Shown here in pieces: positions 24,861-33,453 of a stretch of 64,000 bases of DNA (position 1 is its first letter; each line of letters starts with the position of its first letter). Source of the stretch: Paraburkholderia kururiensis JCM 10599 = LMG 19447 (GTDB lineage: Bacteria; Pseudomonadota; Gammaproteobacteria; Burkholderiales; Burkholderiaceae); contig NZ_RJZE01000023.1 of the NCBI RefSeq assembly GCF_003986935.1, positions 62,001 through 126,000 on the forward strand. Reading direction: 5' to 3'. The translations under genes and the position numbers were made by a program. Under the pieces are notes generated by a model that searched no databases, was not told the origin of the DNA, and saw nothing but the letters and a program-made list of their open reading frames with translations.

Positions 24861-24878
24861 GAATAAATCTATTTATTC
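24861..24878. promoter_or_regulatory. perfect 18-bp palindrome upstream of the MFS gene
   Basis: GAATAAAT-CT-ATTTATTC, 8-bp perfect arms with a 2-bp centre, lies in an AT-rich island 83 bp before the MFS transporter start. It resembles an operator for a dimeric repressor. No regulator gene is adjacent; the nearest divergent gene is the acyltransferase (start 24686). Confidence 0.5.
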
Positions 24879-24960
24879 CCATGCAATTTGGCGCCACATC
24901 CGTTTCGCCCGCGTTGGGCGACCGGACGCCGCGATGCGTGGACATTTCCGCCAATAAAAA

Positions 24961-26220
24961 ATGGATACGAGTTTCGATAAACGCGCCGCCGCGGCAGGCG
25001 CCATCGCTTCCACGGCTTCACCCACAGAAGCCTCGCTGCCGGCGAAAGCCCAACGCACGGTTTATTCCGTGCTGGGCGCAATCAGCTTTTCGCATTTGCT
25101 CAACGACATGATCCAGTCGTTGATTCTCGCGATCTATCCGATGCTGAAGGCGAATTTCGCGCTCTCGTTCACGCAGATCGGCCTGATCACGCTGACCTAT
25201 CAGATCACGGCGTCGATGCTGCAGCCGCTCGTCGGCATCTATACCGACCGGCGTCCGCAGCCGTGGTCACTGCCCATCGGCATGGGCTTCACGCTGAGCG
25301 GGCTGCTGCTGATGTCGGTGGCGCCGAATTTCGGCGTGCTGCTCATGGCCGCAGCGCTCGTGGGCTGCGGCTCCTCGGTGTTTCACCCCGAGTCGTCGCG
25401 CGTGGCACGCATGGCTTCGGGCGGACGGCACGGGCTCGCGCAGTCGCTGTTTCAGGTGGGCGGGAATGCGGGCACGTCGCTCGGACCGCTGCTCGCGGCG
25501 GCCGTCGTGATTCCACATGGGCAGCGCAGCATCGCGTGGTTTTCGGTGGCGGCGCTCGTCGCGATTGCCGTGCTCACGCAGATCGGCCGCTGGTACCGCC
25601 AGCATCCGGCCACGAAGAAGACGCGTGCCGAACGGCCCCACGCCACGCTCTCGCGCGCACGGGTGGCGGCAGCAATGGGCGTGCTGGTGCTGCTCGTGTT
25701 CTCGAAGTACTTCTACCTTGCGAGCATCAACAGCTACTTCACGTTCTATCTGATCGACCGCTTCCATCTGCCCGTGCAAGCCGCGCAGGTGCATCTGTTC
25801 GTGTTTCTCGCGGCCGTGGCGGCGGGCACGATCATCGGCGGGCCGGTGGGCGATCGCATCGGGCGCAAATACGTGATCTGGGTGTCGATACTCGGCGTGG
25901 CGCCGTTCACGCTGCTGCTGCCCTACGCGAACCTGTTCTGGACCGGCGTGCTCACGGTCGTGATCGGCGTGGTGCTCGCCTCGGCGTTCTCGGCGATTCT
26001 CGTCTACGCGCAGGAACTCATCCCCGGCAAGGTGGGAATGGTGGCCGGCCTCTTCTTCGGCTTCGCATTCGGGCTGGGCGGCATCGGCGCCGCCGTGCTC
26101 GGCCAGCTCGCGGACGCCACGAGCATCGCCTACGTCTACAAGGTGTGCTCGTTCCTGCCGCTGCTCGGCGTGCTGACGGTGTTCCTGCCCAACGTGGAGG
26201 CGAAGAAGGCTGCGGCGTAA
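24961..26220 (+). CDS. fsr: MFS efflux transporter, fosmidomycin-resistance type
   Basis: A 419-aa major facilitator with twelve predicted membrane segments, closest in pattern to Fsr: SFSHLLNDMIQSLILAIYP, the TDRRPQPWSLP loop after TM3 and GCGSSVFHPESSRVARMAS with the HPE motif typical of this subgroup, followed by GLAQSLFQVGGNAGTSLGP. Fsr exports fosmidomycin and related compounds by proton antiport; the natural substrate is uncertain. The ATG at 24961 lies just after an A-rich stretch with no clear Shine-Dalgarno. It stands alone. The gene symbol is given by family resemblance. Confidence 0.85.
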   Translation: MDTSFDKRAAAAGAIASTASPTEASLPAKAQRTVYSVLGAISFSHLLNDMIQSLILAIYPMLKANFALSFTQIGLITLTYQITASMLQPLVGIYTDRRPQPWSLPIGMGFTLSGLLLMSVAPNFGVLLMAAALVGCGSSVFHPESSRVARMASGGRHGLAQSLFQVGGNAGTSLGPLLAAAVVIPHGQRSIAWFSVAALVAIAVLTQIGRWYRQHPATKKTRAERPHATLSRARVAAAMGVLVLLVFSKYFYLASINSYFTFYLIDRFHLPVQAAQVHLFVFLAAVAAGTIIGGPVGDRIGRKYVIWVSILGVAPFTLLLPYANLFWTGVLTVVIGVVLASAFSAILVYAQELIPGKVGMVAGLFFGFAFGLGGIGAAVLGQLADATSIAYVYKVCSFLPLLGVLTVFLPNVEAKKAAA

Positions 26221-26298
26221 TGAATGATGAATGGCGCCGCGCGCGGTGTGCTGGGTCGCACCACCATCGCGCGGTGGGTTCAGCGCGGCTTCGGCGGG

Positions 26299-26342
26299 TT
26301 CAAGCCTGGTTCAAGCCCGCCTCAAGCCCGCCTCAAGCCTGC
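26299..26342 (+). repeat. four 11-bp tandem repeats, YTCAAGCCYGS
   Basis: TTCAAGCCTGG (26299-26309), TTCAAGCCCGC (26310-26320), CTCAAGCCCGC (26321-26331) and CTCAAGCCTGC (26332-26342); a diverged fifth unit, TTCATTCGCCT, may follow to 26353. It lies in the 144-bp gap between the MFS stop and the convergent lipoprotein stop. Confidence 0.85.
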
Positions 26343-26364
26343 TTCATTCGCCTCCTGACCTGCC

Positions 26365-28698
26365 TCACTTGTCCAAAGCGAGCGAGGCCGATGGCGTCGT
26401 CGACCGTTGTACGGCCATTTGTGCCGCACCGCGCGGATTGAGGTCCACGTCGAGGCTGCCGTCCAGCGCCATTTTCACGGTGCCTTTCGCCACGTCGCGC
26501 CGATACGCGTACATGTCGAAATGCAGCGGGCCGCTCGCGCGCGAATCGTGAATCAGCGTGCGTCCGTTCACCACGAGCGAATCGAACATCTTCACGTCCC
26601 CCGCTTCTATCCAGACGTAGCTCGCCCCCGCCGACGCCGGCGCGTGGATCGCGGGCGCATGCGGCTCGGCGCGAAACTTGAGCACGAGGCCCGCCTGCGT
26701 CACCGTCGCGCTCTCCAGATGGCCGCGCAACACCGGCGGCGGAAACACGGTGTACTGATCGAATACGAGTTCGTTGCCGCGCAGCGCCACGCCCTTGCGC
26801 GCGAACGGCGTGAGCGACGAAAGCGGGATGTCGAGCGCGCGCAGCAAGCCCGCCTGCGGCACGCCGAGCACCGTCACGCTCTGCGGCGCGTAAGCGAGAT
26901 GACGCTCGTCGAGCACGCGAATCGTGCCGCTCATCGTCGTGGGCAGCCACACGCCTGGAAAGTGATTCCAGAGCTTGATGCCGCCCGTCACGCGCAACGC
27001 GTCGCCTTCAGGCACGAGCGCCAGGTCGTTGAGCGAGCGCGGCGTGTAGTCGAGCAGATAGTCGTTGAAGAGCGCCGACATCGCGGACCACGGCTCCACC
27101 ACTTCGCCGCCCAGAATGCGAATCTCGTATTGCGTCGGGTCGTCCAGATTCACGGGCTGGCCGGGCTGCTTCGCCACGAGTTGCGCGTCGAGCGAGCGCA
27201 CGTGAAAGCCGATGCGCCCCGTCACGTAGAAGTCGACGTTCTGCGCATGGATGAACGGCGCCGGCCCCGACGAGCGACGTTCGTCGTCCGCCGATTGTGC
27301 CGATTGTGCTGTGGGCGGCGATGCTGGTGTAGTCGCGGGCACGGCGTCCGAAGACATGGATACGGTAGACACACCCGATGCCGCCGACGCCATCGGCGTA
27401 TTCGCGTCCCGCAACGATGCCGGCACGAAGCGCCATTGCGCGCGCGCTTCGGCGAGCGACGCCTGCTGCATGCGGATGAAGCTGTCGTTGTAGCGCGCAG
27501 CGGCGCTGCCCGTCTGCATCGCAGCAGACTGCGTTGCCTGCGCGGCCGCGCTCGTGACCGGCCACGATGCGAGCCGCACGTTCAACGCGCCGGCCTCGCT
27601 AAACGTGAGCCAGCCCGCGGCGAGTTGCTCGCGATAGTGGTACAGGTCCAGCACGAACGGCGCAGCGCGGTTCACGGGCTCGATAGCCATGTCGATGTTC
27701 ATCGGCATCGAGCGCATGAACTTCACGTCGCCGCCCACGATACGCAGGCCGCGCGCCGGCATCGACTCGGGCCACACGATGTTGTTCAGCGTATGGTCGT
27801 CGAGCGTGAAGCGCACGCCCTCGGGCGTCACGTCGATCTGCGTGATGGTCATGCGCAGCGCGGGCGGCGGCGTGAGCTTCGCGACCTGCATCACGACGTC
27901 GTCGCCTTCGAGGCGCGCAATCGGCGTCTGAACCTTGAGCAGGTCGGCCATCTTCACGTGGGCGGTCTGCATCAGATGATCGGCACTCGCGCCCGCCACC
28001 TCGACGTGCTGGGCATGGAACACGAGTTCGTCCGCATGGCGCATGGCGAGCGTGCCCGTGAGCGCGATCGGCACCCAGCCGTCGCGCCACATCTGCCCCG
28101 TGATGCGCAGCGTGCCCTGCTGCGGCACTACGCGCATGTTGCGCAAGGGCGAGCCCTGGTACTGGAACAGATAGCGGTTGAAGATCCCGGTGAGGCGGTC
28201 CGCATTGAGCGTGACGTCGCCTCGATGGACGCTGATCACGACGCTCGTCGGGTCGTCGAACACGACGGGTTCCCCGCGCTTGACCGGCGTGAGCGTGGCG
28301 CTCATGTCGTGGATCATGAAGCCGATGTCGCCTGTGACGCGAAAGTCCACGTCGCGCGCGAACATCAGCGAGCCGTCGATGCCCGAGTCGCGCAGCGTGA
28401 GTGCGCGCGTGCGTTGCAGTGCCAGGGGCCCGACCGACGGCACGCGCGCAAGAACACGCTGATCCTCGCCTAGCTCGCGCGCCTTTGCCACTTCGAGCTT
28501 TGGACGCTCGGCCGAACCCGCGTCGGCGCACCCGGCGAGGAGCGTCGTAATGGCGAGCAGCGCAGCAGCACACGCCGCCACGGACGTGAAAGCGCGTGTG
28601 CCGCGCAATGCGCGCTGGCTGCGTGGTTGAGTTTGTCCGGACTGCGCTTTCGCGCGCGCTTCGTGCTGAACAGCGGCCGAACCGGTTGTGTCTTGCAT
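26365..28698 (-). CDS. large lipoprotein with two copies of an uncharacterised domain
   Basis: A 777-aa exported protein. The N-terminal ~55 residues hold a basic stretch and a hydrophobic core ending in the lipobox LLAGC, so it is probably a lipoprotein in the outer or inner membrane leaflet facing the periplasm. The mature part contains a ~280-residue domain twice. Copy one starts near ARDVDFRVTGDIGFMIHDM and copy two near AQNVDFYVTGRIGFHVRSL; both continue with a DDPT block, an FNxYLxxY block, LRITG/LRVTG and a final VKFM/VKMF-HFD/DLY block. The copies are separated by a Ser/Ala/Thr-rich linker (about 400-490). The fold looks like repeated beta-sandwich lipid-binding modules (LmeA/DUF2993-like), which is a guess. 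GGAGGAG precedes the ATG. Confidence 0.75.
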   Translation of the reverse strand: MQDTTGSAAVQHEARAKAQSGQTQPRSQRALRGTRAFTSVAACAAALLAITTLLAGCADAGSAERPKLEVAKARELGEDQRVLARVPSVGPLALQRTRALTLRDSGIDGSLMFARDVDFRVTGDIGFMIHDMSATLTPVKRGEPVVFDDPTSVVISVHRGDVTLNADRLTGIFNRYLFQYQGSPLRNMRVVPQQGTLRITGQMWRDGWVPIALTGTLAMRHADELVFHAQHVEVAGASADHLMQTAHVKMADLLKVQTPIARLEGDDVVMQVAKLTPPPALRMTITQIDVTPEGVRFTLDDHTLNNIVWPESMPARGLRIVGGDVKFMRSMPMNIDMAIEPVNRAAPFVLDLYHYREQLAAGWLTFSEAGALNVRLASWPVTSAAAQATQSAAMQTGSAAARYNDSFIRMQQASLAEARAQWRFVPASLRDANTPMASAASGVSTVSMSSDAVPATTPASPPTAQSAQSADDERRSSGPAPFIHAQNVDFYVTGRIGFHVRSLDAQLVAKQPGQPVNLDDPTQYEIRILGGEVVEPWSAMSALFNDYLLDYTPRSLNDLALVPEGDALRVTGGIKLWNHFPGVWLPTTMSGTIRVLDERHLAYAPQSVTVLGVPQAGLLRALDIPLSSLTPFARKGVALRGNELVFDQYTVFPPPVLRGHLESATVTQAGLVLKFRAEPHAPAIHAPASAGASYVWIEAGDVKMFDSLVVNGRTLIHDSRASGPLHFDMYAYRRDVAKGTVKMALDGSLDVDLNPRGAAQMAVQRSTTPSASLALDK

Positions 28699-28744
28699 GG
28701 TGTTCGCCTCCTCCCTGGGAACGGCGCAGCGGCTTCGTATCGGG

Positions 28745-28788
28745 TCATACCCGCTTCATACCCGCTTCGTACCCGCGTCATACCCGCT
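28745..28788 (+). repeat. four 11-bp tandem repeats, TCATACCCGCT
   Basis: TCATACCCGCT at 28745-28755 and 28756-28766, TCGTACCCGCG at 28767-28777, TCATACCCGCT at 28778-28788. The array lies 46 bp upstream of the start of the 777-aa lipoprotein gene, inside a 461-bp gap (28699-29159) that has no convincing gene. Confidence 0.85.
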
Positions 28789-29096
28789 TCGTGGAATGCG
28801 CGGCGCCGTCGTCCTGCGTGCCCTCGTTGTCCGGCACCGTCATCTACGCGATCTGTGCGATGTGCCGGAACGGGGTCTTTGCAAGCGATTGTCTTTTTTT
28901 GTCGCCGCGCTGCCGACAAGATTCGTCGAGGAGAGTCACCAAACGCGGGCGCGGACGGCGACGGCCGCAGAAGCGCCGTGAAGCCGCGTCCGCAGGGGCT
29001 TTTCGCGAGAAGCGTGGGTGACATTCAAACGCCTGTTTTGAGCGTTCGAATCGATAAACGGCGGGGTTTTCGTGTTGCGCTGCAATGTCGCTGTGT

Positions 29097-29140
29097 ACCA
29101 GGCAAAGACCAGGCGCACACCAGACGAGTACCAGGCGCGT
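29097..29140 (+). repeat. four 11-bp tandem repeats, ACCAGGCGNRY
   Basis: ACCAGGCAAAG (29097-29107), ACCAGGCGCAC (29108-29118), ACCAGACGAGT (29119-29129) and ACCAGGCGCGT (29130-29140). It is the second array in the same gap, ending 20 bp from the livF stop. It shares the period but not the sequence of the array at 28745. Confidence 0.85.
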
Positions 29141-29159
29141 ACGCTCGCCGCGCGCTCGC

Positions 29160-29894
29160 TCAGCCCACGCCGAGCCAATCGCGCACCACGTCGTCGCGTT
29201 TGGCGAACGCGTCGAGCGATCCGTCGAACACGATGGCGCCGTGTCCCATCACCGCAACGCGGTCCGCAAGCCGGCGCGCGAGCACAAGCCGCTGTTCGAT
29301 CAGCAACACCGCGACGCCGCGTTCGCGCAACGTGCTCAGGCAATCGCCTAAGAGTGCGCTCATCTGGGCCGCCAGCCCTTCGGTGGGTTCATCGACGATC
29401 AGAAGATCAGGATCGCCAAGCAGTGCGCGAGCCAGCGCGAGCATCTGCTGCTCGCCGCCCGAGAGCACGCCTGCACGCGCCGTAGCACGCTCGCGCAGAA
29501 TCGGAAAGCGCGCGTAGGCATCGTCTAGCGTGAAGCGCGGGGCGCGTGATAAACGCGACACGCACCGCAAAGCGCCACGCGGCGCGAAACCGAGCGCGAG
29601 GTTTTCGCGCACCGTGAGCGTGGGAAACACGTCGCGGTGCTCGGGCACGTAACCGATGCCGAGCCGCGCGATCTCGAACGTGCGCCGTCCCGCGAGCATC
29701 TGACCTGCGAACCGCACGTGCCCTTGCGTGCGCACCATCCCCATCACGGCTTTCGCGAGTGTCGAGCGACCCGAGCCGTTGCGTCCCGCGAGCGCGAGTA
29801 CTTCGCCTGCATCCACACGCAGATCGACGCCGTGCAGCACCTGGCTTGCGCCGTACCACGCATGCAGTCCGCGAATCTCGAGCAGCGCGCCCAT
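29160..29894 (-). CDS. livF: branched-chain-type ABC transporter ATPase LivF, altered Walker A
   Basis: A 244-aa ATP-binding subunit of the LivF type. The signature LSGGEQQMLALARAL and Walker B LLIVDEPTEGL are normal, as is the LivF block GYVPEHRDVFPTLTVREN. The Walker A, however, reads GRNGSGRST: the catalytic lysine, at residue 43, is arginine (codon CGC). Lys-to-Arg changes there usually cripple ATP hydrolysis, so this subunit may depend on LivG for turnover or be degenerating. The ATG at 29894 overlaps the livG stop by one base (TGATG). It is the last gene of the livHMGF operon. Confidence 0.9.
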   Translation of the reverse strand: MGALLEIRGLHAWYGASQVLHGVDLRVDAGEVLALAGRNGSGRSTLAKAVMGMVRTQGHVRFAGQMLAGRRTFEIARLGIGYVPEHRDVFPTLTVRENLALGFAPRGALRCVSRLSRAPRFTLDDAYARFPILRERATARAGVLSGGEQQMLALARALLGDPDLLIVDEPTEGLAAQMSALLGDCLSTLRERGVAVLLIEQRLVLARRLADRVAVMGHGAIVFDGSLDAFAKRDDVVRDWLGVG

Positions 29895-30643
29895 CACGCG
29901 AACGCCTCGCCCAGGTACGCGGCGCGCACCGCCGCGTGCGCGCGAATCTCTGCGGGCGTGCCCGTCGCGATAACCCTGCCCTGCACGAGCACCGAGATGC
30001 GATCCGCGAGTCCGAACACCGCGTCCATGTCGTGCTCGATCATGAGCAGTGTCTTGCCGGCCGTCGTCGCGCGGATCAGATCGATGGCGTGCGCGGCTTC
30101 GGCGCGGTTCATGCCGGCCGTCGGCTCGTCGAGCAACAGCGTGTGGGCGTCGCTTGCGAGCGCGAGGCCGAGATCGAGCGCGCGCTGCTGCGCGTAGCCC
30201 AGTCGCGCGGCGCTCACGTCGCGCTGTGCGGCAAGGCCGATGGCGTGAAGCACGTCGTCGGCCCGCGTGTCGATGACTGCGGAGCCTGCCCATCGATGCC
30301 ACCAGCGCACGCCGCCGCGCCGCGCGGCGAGCACGGCACAACGCAGGTTGTCGTACACGGAGAGCCGCCCGAACACGCTCGTGGTCTGGAAACTGCGGGC
30401 AAGGCCAAGATGATTCACGCGCGCGGGCGTGAGTCTCGTGATGTCCACGCCGTTCAACTCGATACGGCCTGCGTTCGCTCGCGCGGCGCCCGTGATCACG
30501 TTGAAGAGCGTCGACTTGCCCGCGCCGTTCGGGCCAATCAGCGCGTGGCGCTCGCCGGCTTGCACGACGAGATCGACGCCGCGCAGCACCTCGACATCGC
30601 CGAAGCGCTTCTCGAGGCCACGCAGGACGAGCGCCGCGGTCAT
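29894..30643 (-). CDS. livG: branched-chain-type ABC transporter ATPase LivG
   Basis: A 249-aa ATP-binding subunit with a normal Walker A (IGPNGAGKSTLFN), Q-loop region ARSFQTTSVF and Walker B TLLLDEPTAGM followed by switch histidine IEHDMD, a LivG hallmark. The signature is less canonical, ARLGYAQQRALDLGLAL, where LSxGxQR is usual; LivG proteins often vary here (LSYGQQR). It pairs with LivF on the LivHM permease. The ATG at 30643 overlaps the livM stop (ATGA). The longer open frame to 30781 belongs to the livM shadow. Confidence 0.92.
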   Translation of the reverse strand: MTAALVLRGLEKRFGDVEVLRGVDLVVQAGERHALIGPNGAGKSTLFNVITGAARANAGRIELNGVDITRLTPARVNHLGLARSFQTTSVFGRLSVYDNLRCAVLAARRGGVRWWHRWAGSAVIDTRADDVLHAIGLAAQRDVSAARLGYAQQRALDLGLALASDAHTLLLDEPTAGMNRAEAAHAIDLIRATTAGKTLLMIEHDMDAVFGLADRISVLVQGRVIATGTPAEIRAHAAVRAAYLGEAFA

Positions 30644-31977
30644 GATTCGTCTCCGGTGCGCGGGTCTGCGCGGGTGCCTGGGCCTGCCAGGTCGCTGTCG
30701 TGACCCGCCGTGAGCTTCGACCACGCACGTGTGGCGCGCCACGCACACACGCCGCCTGCCATCGCGAGCGCCGCGAGACAAACCGCGAGCCGCGAGGCGC
30801 CCGCCGCATCGTGCGGCACAGCGCCGACGAACGGCAGCGCAGCATCGGCGCTACCACCGGAGATATCGCCGAAACGCGCGGCGTACGCCCACTGCACCGC
30901 GAGCACCAGTGCCGCGCCCCACGCGCTCGCGCCGCCCGTGCTCCACGCGTAGAGGCGCGCGCAACGCCGCCATCCGTATTGCGCCACGAGGCGCCGCTGC
31001 CGCTCGACGAAACCCGCGAGGCCGCCCGGCGACGCCACCATCACGACGACGAAGAACAACCCTACGTAGAGCAGCCACGCGCGCGTGACGCTCGCCACCG
31101 CGACGCTGAAAAACACCAGCGCGACAGCACCGACCGCCGGTCCGAAGAACCACGCCGGGCCGCCTGTGACCGTTGCGATCAGCACCGCGGCCGAGGGCAG
31201 CATACCGACGCTCTCGGGCGACACGAGTTCCACGTTCACGAGCGCGAGCGTGCCCGCCACGCCCGCGAAGAACGACGAGAGCACGATCATCGCGTAGCGG
31301 ATGCGCGCCGGCGCACAGCCGATCGCGGCGGCGCGCACCGGGTTGTCGCGCACGGCGTTGGCGAGCCGCACGAGCGGCGTGCGCGAGAGCGCGAACATGG
31401 CCGCGCTGGCCAGCACGCACCACGCGGCGATCAACGCGTACGCCTGATGCGCGGGGCCGAAGGTCCAGCCGCCCCAAGCCGGGCCGCTGGTACGGTCGAT
31501 AGTGACGCCTGCTTCTCCGCCGAACCAGTGAGGCAAAGTCCAGGCCGCCGCCGCAACGAGTTCGCCGAGCCCGAGCGTGATCATGGCGAACGCCGTGCCC
31601 GCGCGGCGCGTGGCCACGGCGCCAAACAGCACGCCTACCAATGCGCCGCCCACGCCGCCCACTGCGGGCAGCAGCAGCAACGCGATGCCGAACCGGTTGA
31701 ACACGTGCGCGGCTGTCAGCGCGCCGAGCCCCGAGCAGGCGGCATGGCCGAACGAGAGCAGCCCGGTCTCGCCGAGCAGCAGGTTGTACGAGAGCGCGAG
31801 CACGATCAGCGTGGCCGTCTGCGCGAGATACGAAAGCAGCCAGCCCGCTGGCACGAGGTGTGATGGCGACAACAGCGCCGACACGAACGGCGGCCCGGCG
31901 AGCAACGCGATCAACGCGCACCAGGGCGCCGCACGCTGGAACAGGCGCGGGCGCGAAGGCCCGTGACACCTACGCAT
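30640..31977 (-). CDS. livM: branched-chain-type ABC transporter permease LivM
   Basis: A 445-aa inner-membrane permease with about ten hydrophobic segments. LALSYNLLLGETGLLSFGHAA is the LivM signature, and GDNPVRAAAIG-like RDNPVRAAAIGCAP follows. It is longer than typical LivM (~330-420 aa) because of a C-terminal extension of ~100 residues with two extra hydrophobic stretches (WGAALVLAVQWAYAARFG and LAVCLAALAMAGGVCAW). The ATG at 31977 overlaps the livH stop by 8 bp; the frame open upstream to 32100 is the shadow of livH. Substrates of the family are branched-chain amino acids, amides, urea or small carboxylates. Confidence 0.9.
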   Translation of the reverse strand: MRRCHGPSRPRLFQRAAPWCALIALLAGPPFVSALLSPSHLVPAGWLLSYLAQTATLIVLALSYNLLLGETGLLSFGHAACSGLGALTAAHVFNRFGIALLLLPAVGGVGGALVGVLFGAVATRRAGTAFAMITLGLGELVAAAAWTLPHWFGGEAGVTIDRTSGPAWGGWTFGPAHQAYALIAAWCVLASAAMFALSRTPLVRLANAVRDNPVRAAAIGCAPARIRYAMIVLSSFFAGVAGTLALVNVELVSPESVGMLPSAAVLIATVTGGPAWFFGPAVGAVALVFFSVAVASVTRAWLLYVGLFFVVVMVASPGGLAGFVERQRRLVAQYGWRRCARLYAWSTGGASAWGAALVLAVQWAYAARFGDISGGSADAALPFVGAVPHDAAGASRLAVCLAALAMAGGVCAWRATRAWSKLTAGHDSDLAGPGTRADPRTGDES

Positions 31978-32935
31978 CGTCGCCACGCTGGCCGAAGAGT
32001 CCGCGAGGGCGCAGCGCGAGCATCGCCACGAGCAGCACATAAGGCAGCAGCGGCGCGATCTGCGCGACGGTAAGCGCGCTCCATGCAGGCGGCAGCGCAT
32101 CGGCGAGATGCCCGAGGTGGCTCAGGTGATCGAGGCGTTCAGCCAGATCTCCGAAGGACACGTTGCTCGCCGCCGCGAACGTCTGAATGCAGCCCACCGC
32201 GAGCGAGGCCGCGAGCGCCCCCGAAAGCGAACCCAGGCCGCCCGCCACCACCACGACGAACACGATGGAGCCGACAGACTCCGCCATCGCCGGCTCGATC
32301 ACGAAGAGCGGCGCGCCCACCACGCCGGCGAGCGCCGCGAGCCCGGTGCCCACGCCGAACACCCAGGTGAAGACGCGCGGCACGTCATGACCGAGCGCCT
32401 CCACCATCTGCGCATGCGTGAGCGCCGCCCGCACGACGAGCCCCGTCTTCGACACGCGCAGCACCGCGGCGAGCAGCGCGAGCATGGCGAGCGCCACGGC
32501 CATCATGAAAGCGCGGTAGCGCGCAAAGGCGAGGCCGTCGAGCGTGAAGAGCGGACCGTCGAGCACGGCCGGCACCGTCGCGCTCAGCGGCTCGAGCCCC
32601 CACACGAGCTTGACGAGTTCACCGATCACGTAGGCCACGCCGAAGGTGAGCAGCAACTCGTTCAACGCGCCGCCAGGCCGCACGCGCCGCAATAGCCAGC
32701 GTTCGAGCGCCGCGCCCGTGGCGCCCACGGCAAGCGGCGCGAGCACGAGCGCCCAGCCGAAGCCCATGCGCGCCGCCAGCGAAAAACCCACGTACGCGCC
32801 CAGCATGTAGAAGCTCGCGTGCGCGAAGTTGAGCACGCCGAGCATGCTGAAAATCAGCGTGAGTCCGGCGCTGAGCATGAACAGCAAGAGGCCGTAGCTG
32901 AGGCCGTTCAGCGTCTCGATTGCCAACGTCTGCAC
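31970..32935 (-). CDS. livH: branched-chain-type ABC transporter permease LivH
   Basis: A 321-aa permease with eight or so membrane segments. GLSYGLLLFMLSAGLTLIFS and LGVLNFAHASFYMLGAY are the LivH signature, and VVVVAGGLGSLSGALAASL near the C-terminus is conserved. The start is the GTG at 32935, three bases after the thioesterase stop, so the liv genes and the thioesterase form one transcription unit. No periplasmic binding protein (LivK) gene is found in the cluster or elsewhere in the window, apart from the unrelated inositol-type protein at 10551. Confidence 0.93.
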   Translation of the reverse strand: MQTLAIETLNGLSYGLLLFMLSAGLTLIFSMLGVLNFAHASFYMLGAYVGFSLAARMGFGWALVLAPLAVGATGAALERWLLRRVRPGGALNELLLTFGVAYVIGELVKLVWGLEPLSATVPAVLDGPLFTLDGLAFARYRAFMMAVALAMLALLAAVLRVSKTGLVVRAALTHAQMVEALGHDVPRVFTWVFGVGTGLAALAGVVGAPLFVIEPAMAESVGSIVFVVVVAGGLGSLSGALAASLAVGCIQTFAAASNVSFGDLAERLDHLSHLGHLADALPPAWSALTVAQIAPLLPYVLLVAMLALRPRGLFGQRGDDA

Positions 32936-32938
32936 GAG

Positions 32939-33430
32939 TTAATCCGCCGCCTCGTCCTGGTTCTTGTGCTGACCGGAAGCAACGGCCTCATGAGGCGCTA
33001 CGACGAGCGGCGCGAGTGCTGCGCGCAACGCGTCGGGCAGCACCGAGACCGGCCGGCGCGTGGCGCGCTCCACGTAGACGTGCACGAAATGCCCCTGCGC
33101 CGCGGGCTGCGACTCGCCCTCGCGGAAGAGCCCCACCTCGTAACGCACGCTCGACGACCCCAGCCGCGCCACGCGCAGACCGGCATCCACGCGCTCCGGA
33201 AACACGAGCGGCGAGAAGTAGTTGCACTGCGTCTCCACCACGAGGCCGATGGTCGTGCCGTGCTCCACGTCGAGCGCGCCCGCGCGGATCAGGTACTCGT
33301 TCACCACCGTGTCGAAATAGCTGTAGTAGACGACGTTGTTCACGTGGCCGTAGACGTCGTTGTCCATCCAGCGCGTGGTGATGGGCAGGAAGTGGCGGTA
33401 GGCGCTGCGAACGATCGCGGTGGGCCTCAT
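32939..33430 (-). CDS. acyl-CoA thioesterase, 4-hydroxybenzoyl-CoA thioesterase family
   Basis: A 163-aa hot-dog-fold enzyme. WMDNDVYGHVNNVVYYSYFD contains the active-site Asp of the FcbC/YbgC type (here DNDVYGHVNN), followed by ETQCNYFSPLVFPERVD and RYEVGLFREG. These proteins hydrolyse short or aromatic acyl-CoA esters. It lies between the 4-hydroxybutyrate dehydrogenase and livH, all on the minus strand with gaps of 23 and 3 bp, suggesting that it acts on an acyl-CoA of the same substrate class. The ATG at 33430 is preferred by homology; the ribosome site (GACGCAAACCACC region) is weak. Confidence 0.88.
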   Translation of the reverse strand: MRPTAIVRSAYRHFLPITTRWMDNDVYGHVNNVVYYSYFDTVVNEYLIRAGALDVEHGTTIGLVVETQCNYFSPLVFPERVDAGLRVARLGSSSVRYEVGLFREGESQPAAQGHFVHVYVERATRRPVSVLPDALRAALAPLVVAPHEAVASGQHKNQDEAAD

Positions 33431-33453
33431 GGTGGTTTGCGTCCTTTCGTGGG

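Noticed and set aside
24718..24954. 78-aa frame in the AT-rich gap before the MFS gene
   Set aside because: No ribosome site, and it overlaps the operator-like palindrome; composition is not protein-like.
30700..31863. 387-aa plus-strand frame opposite livM
   Set aside because: Arg/His-rich shadow of the permease gene.
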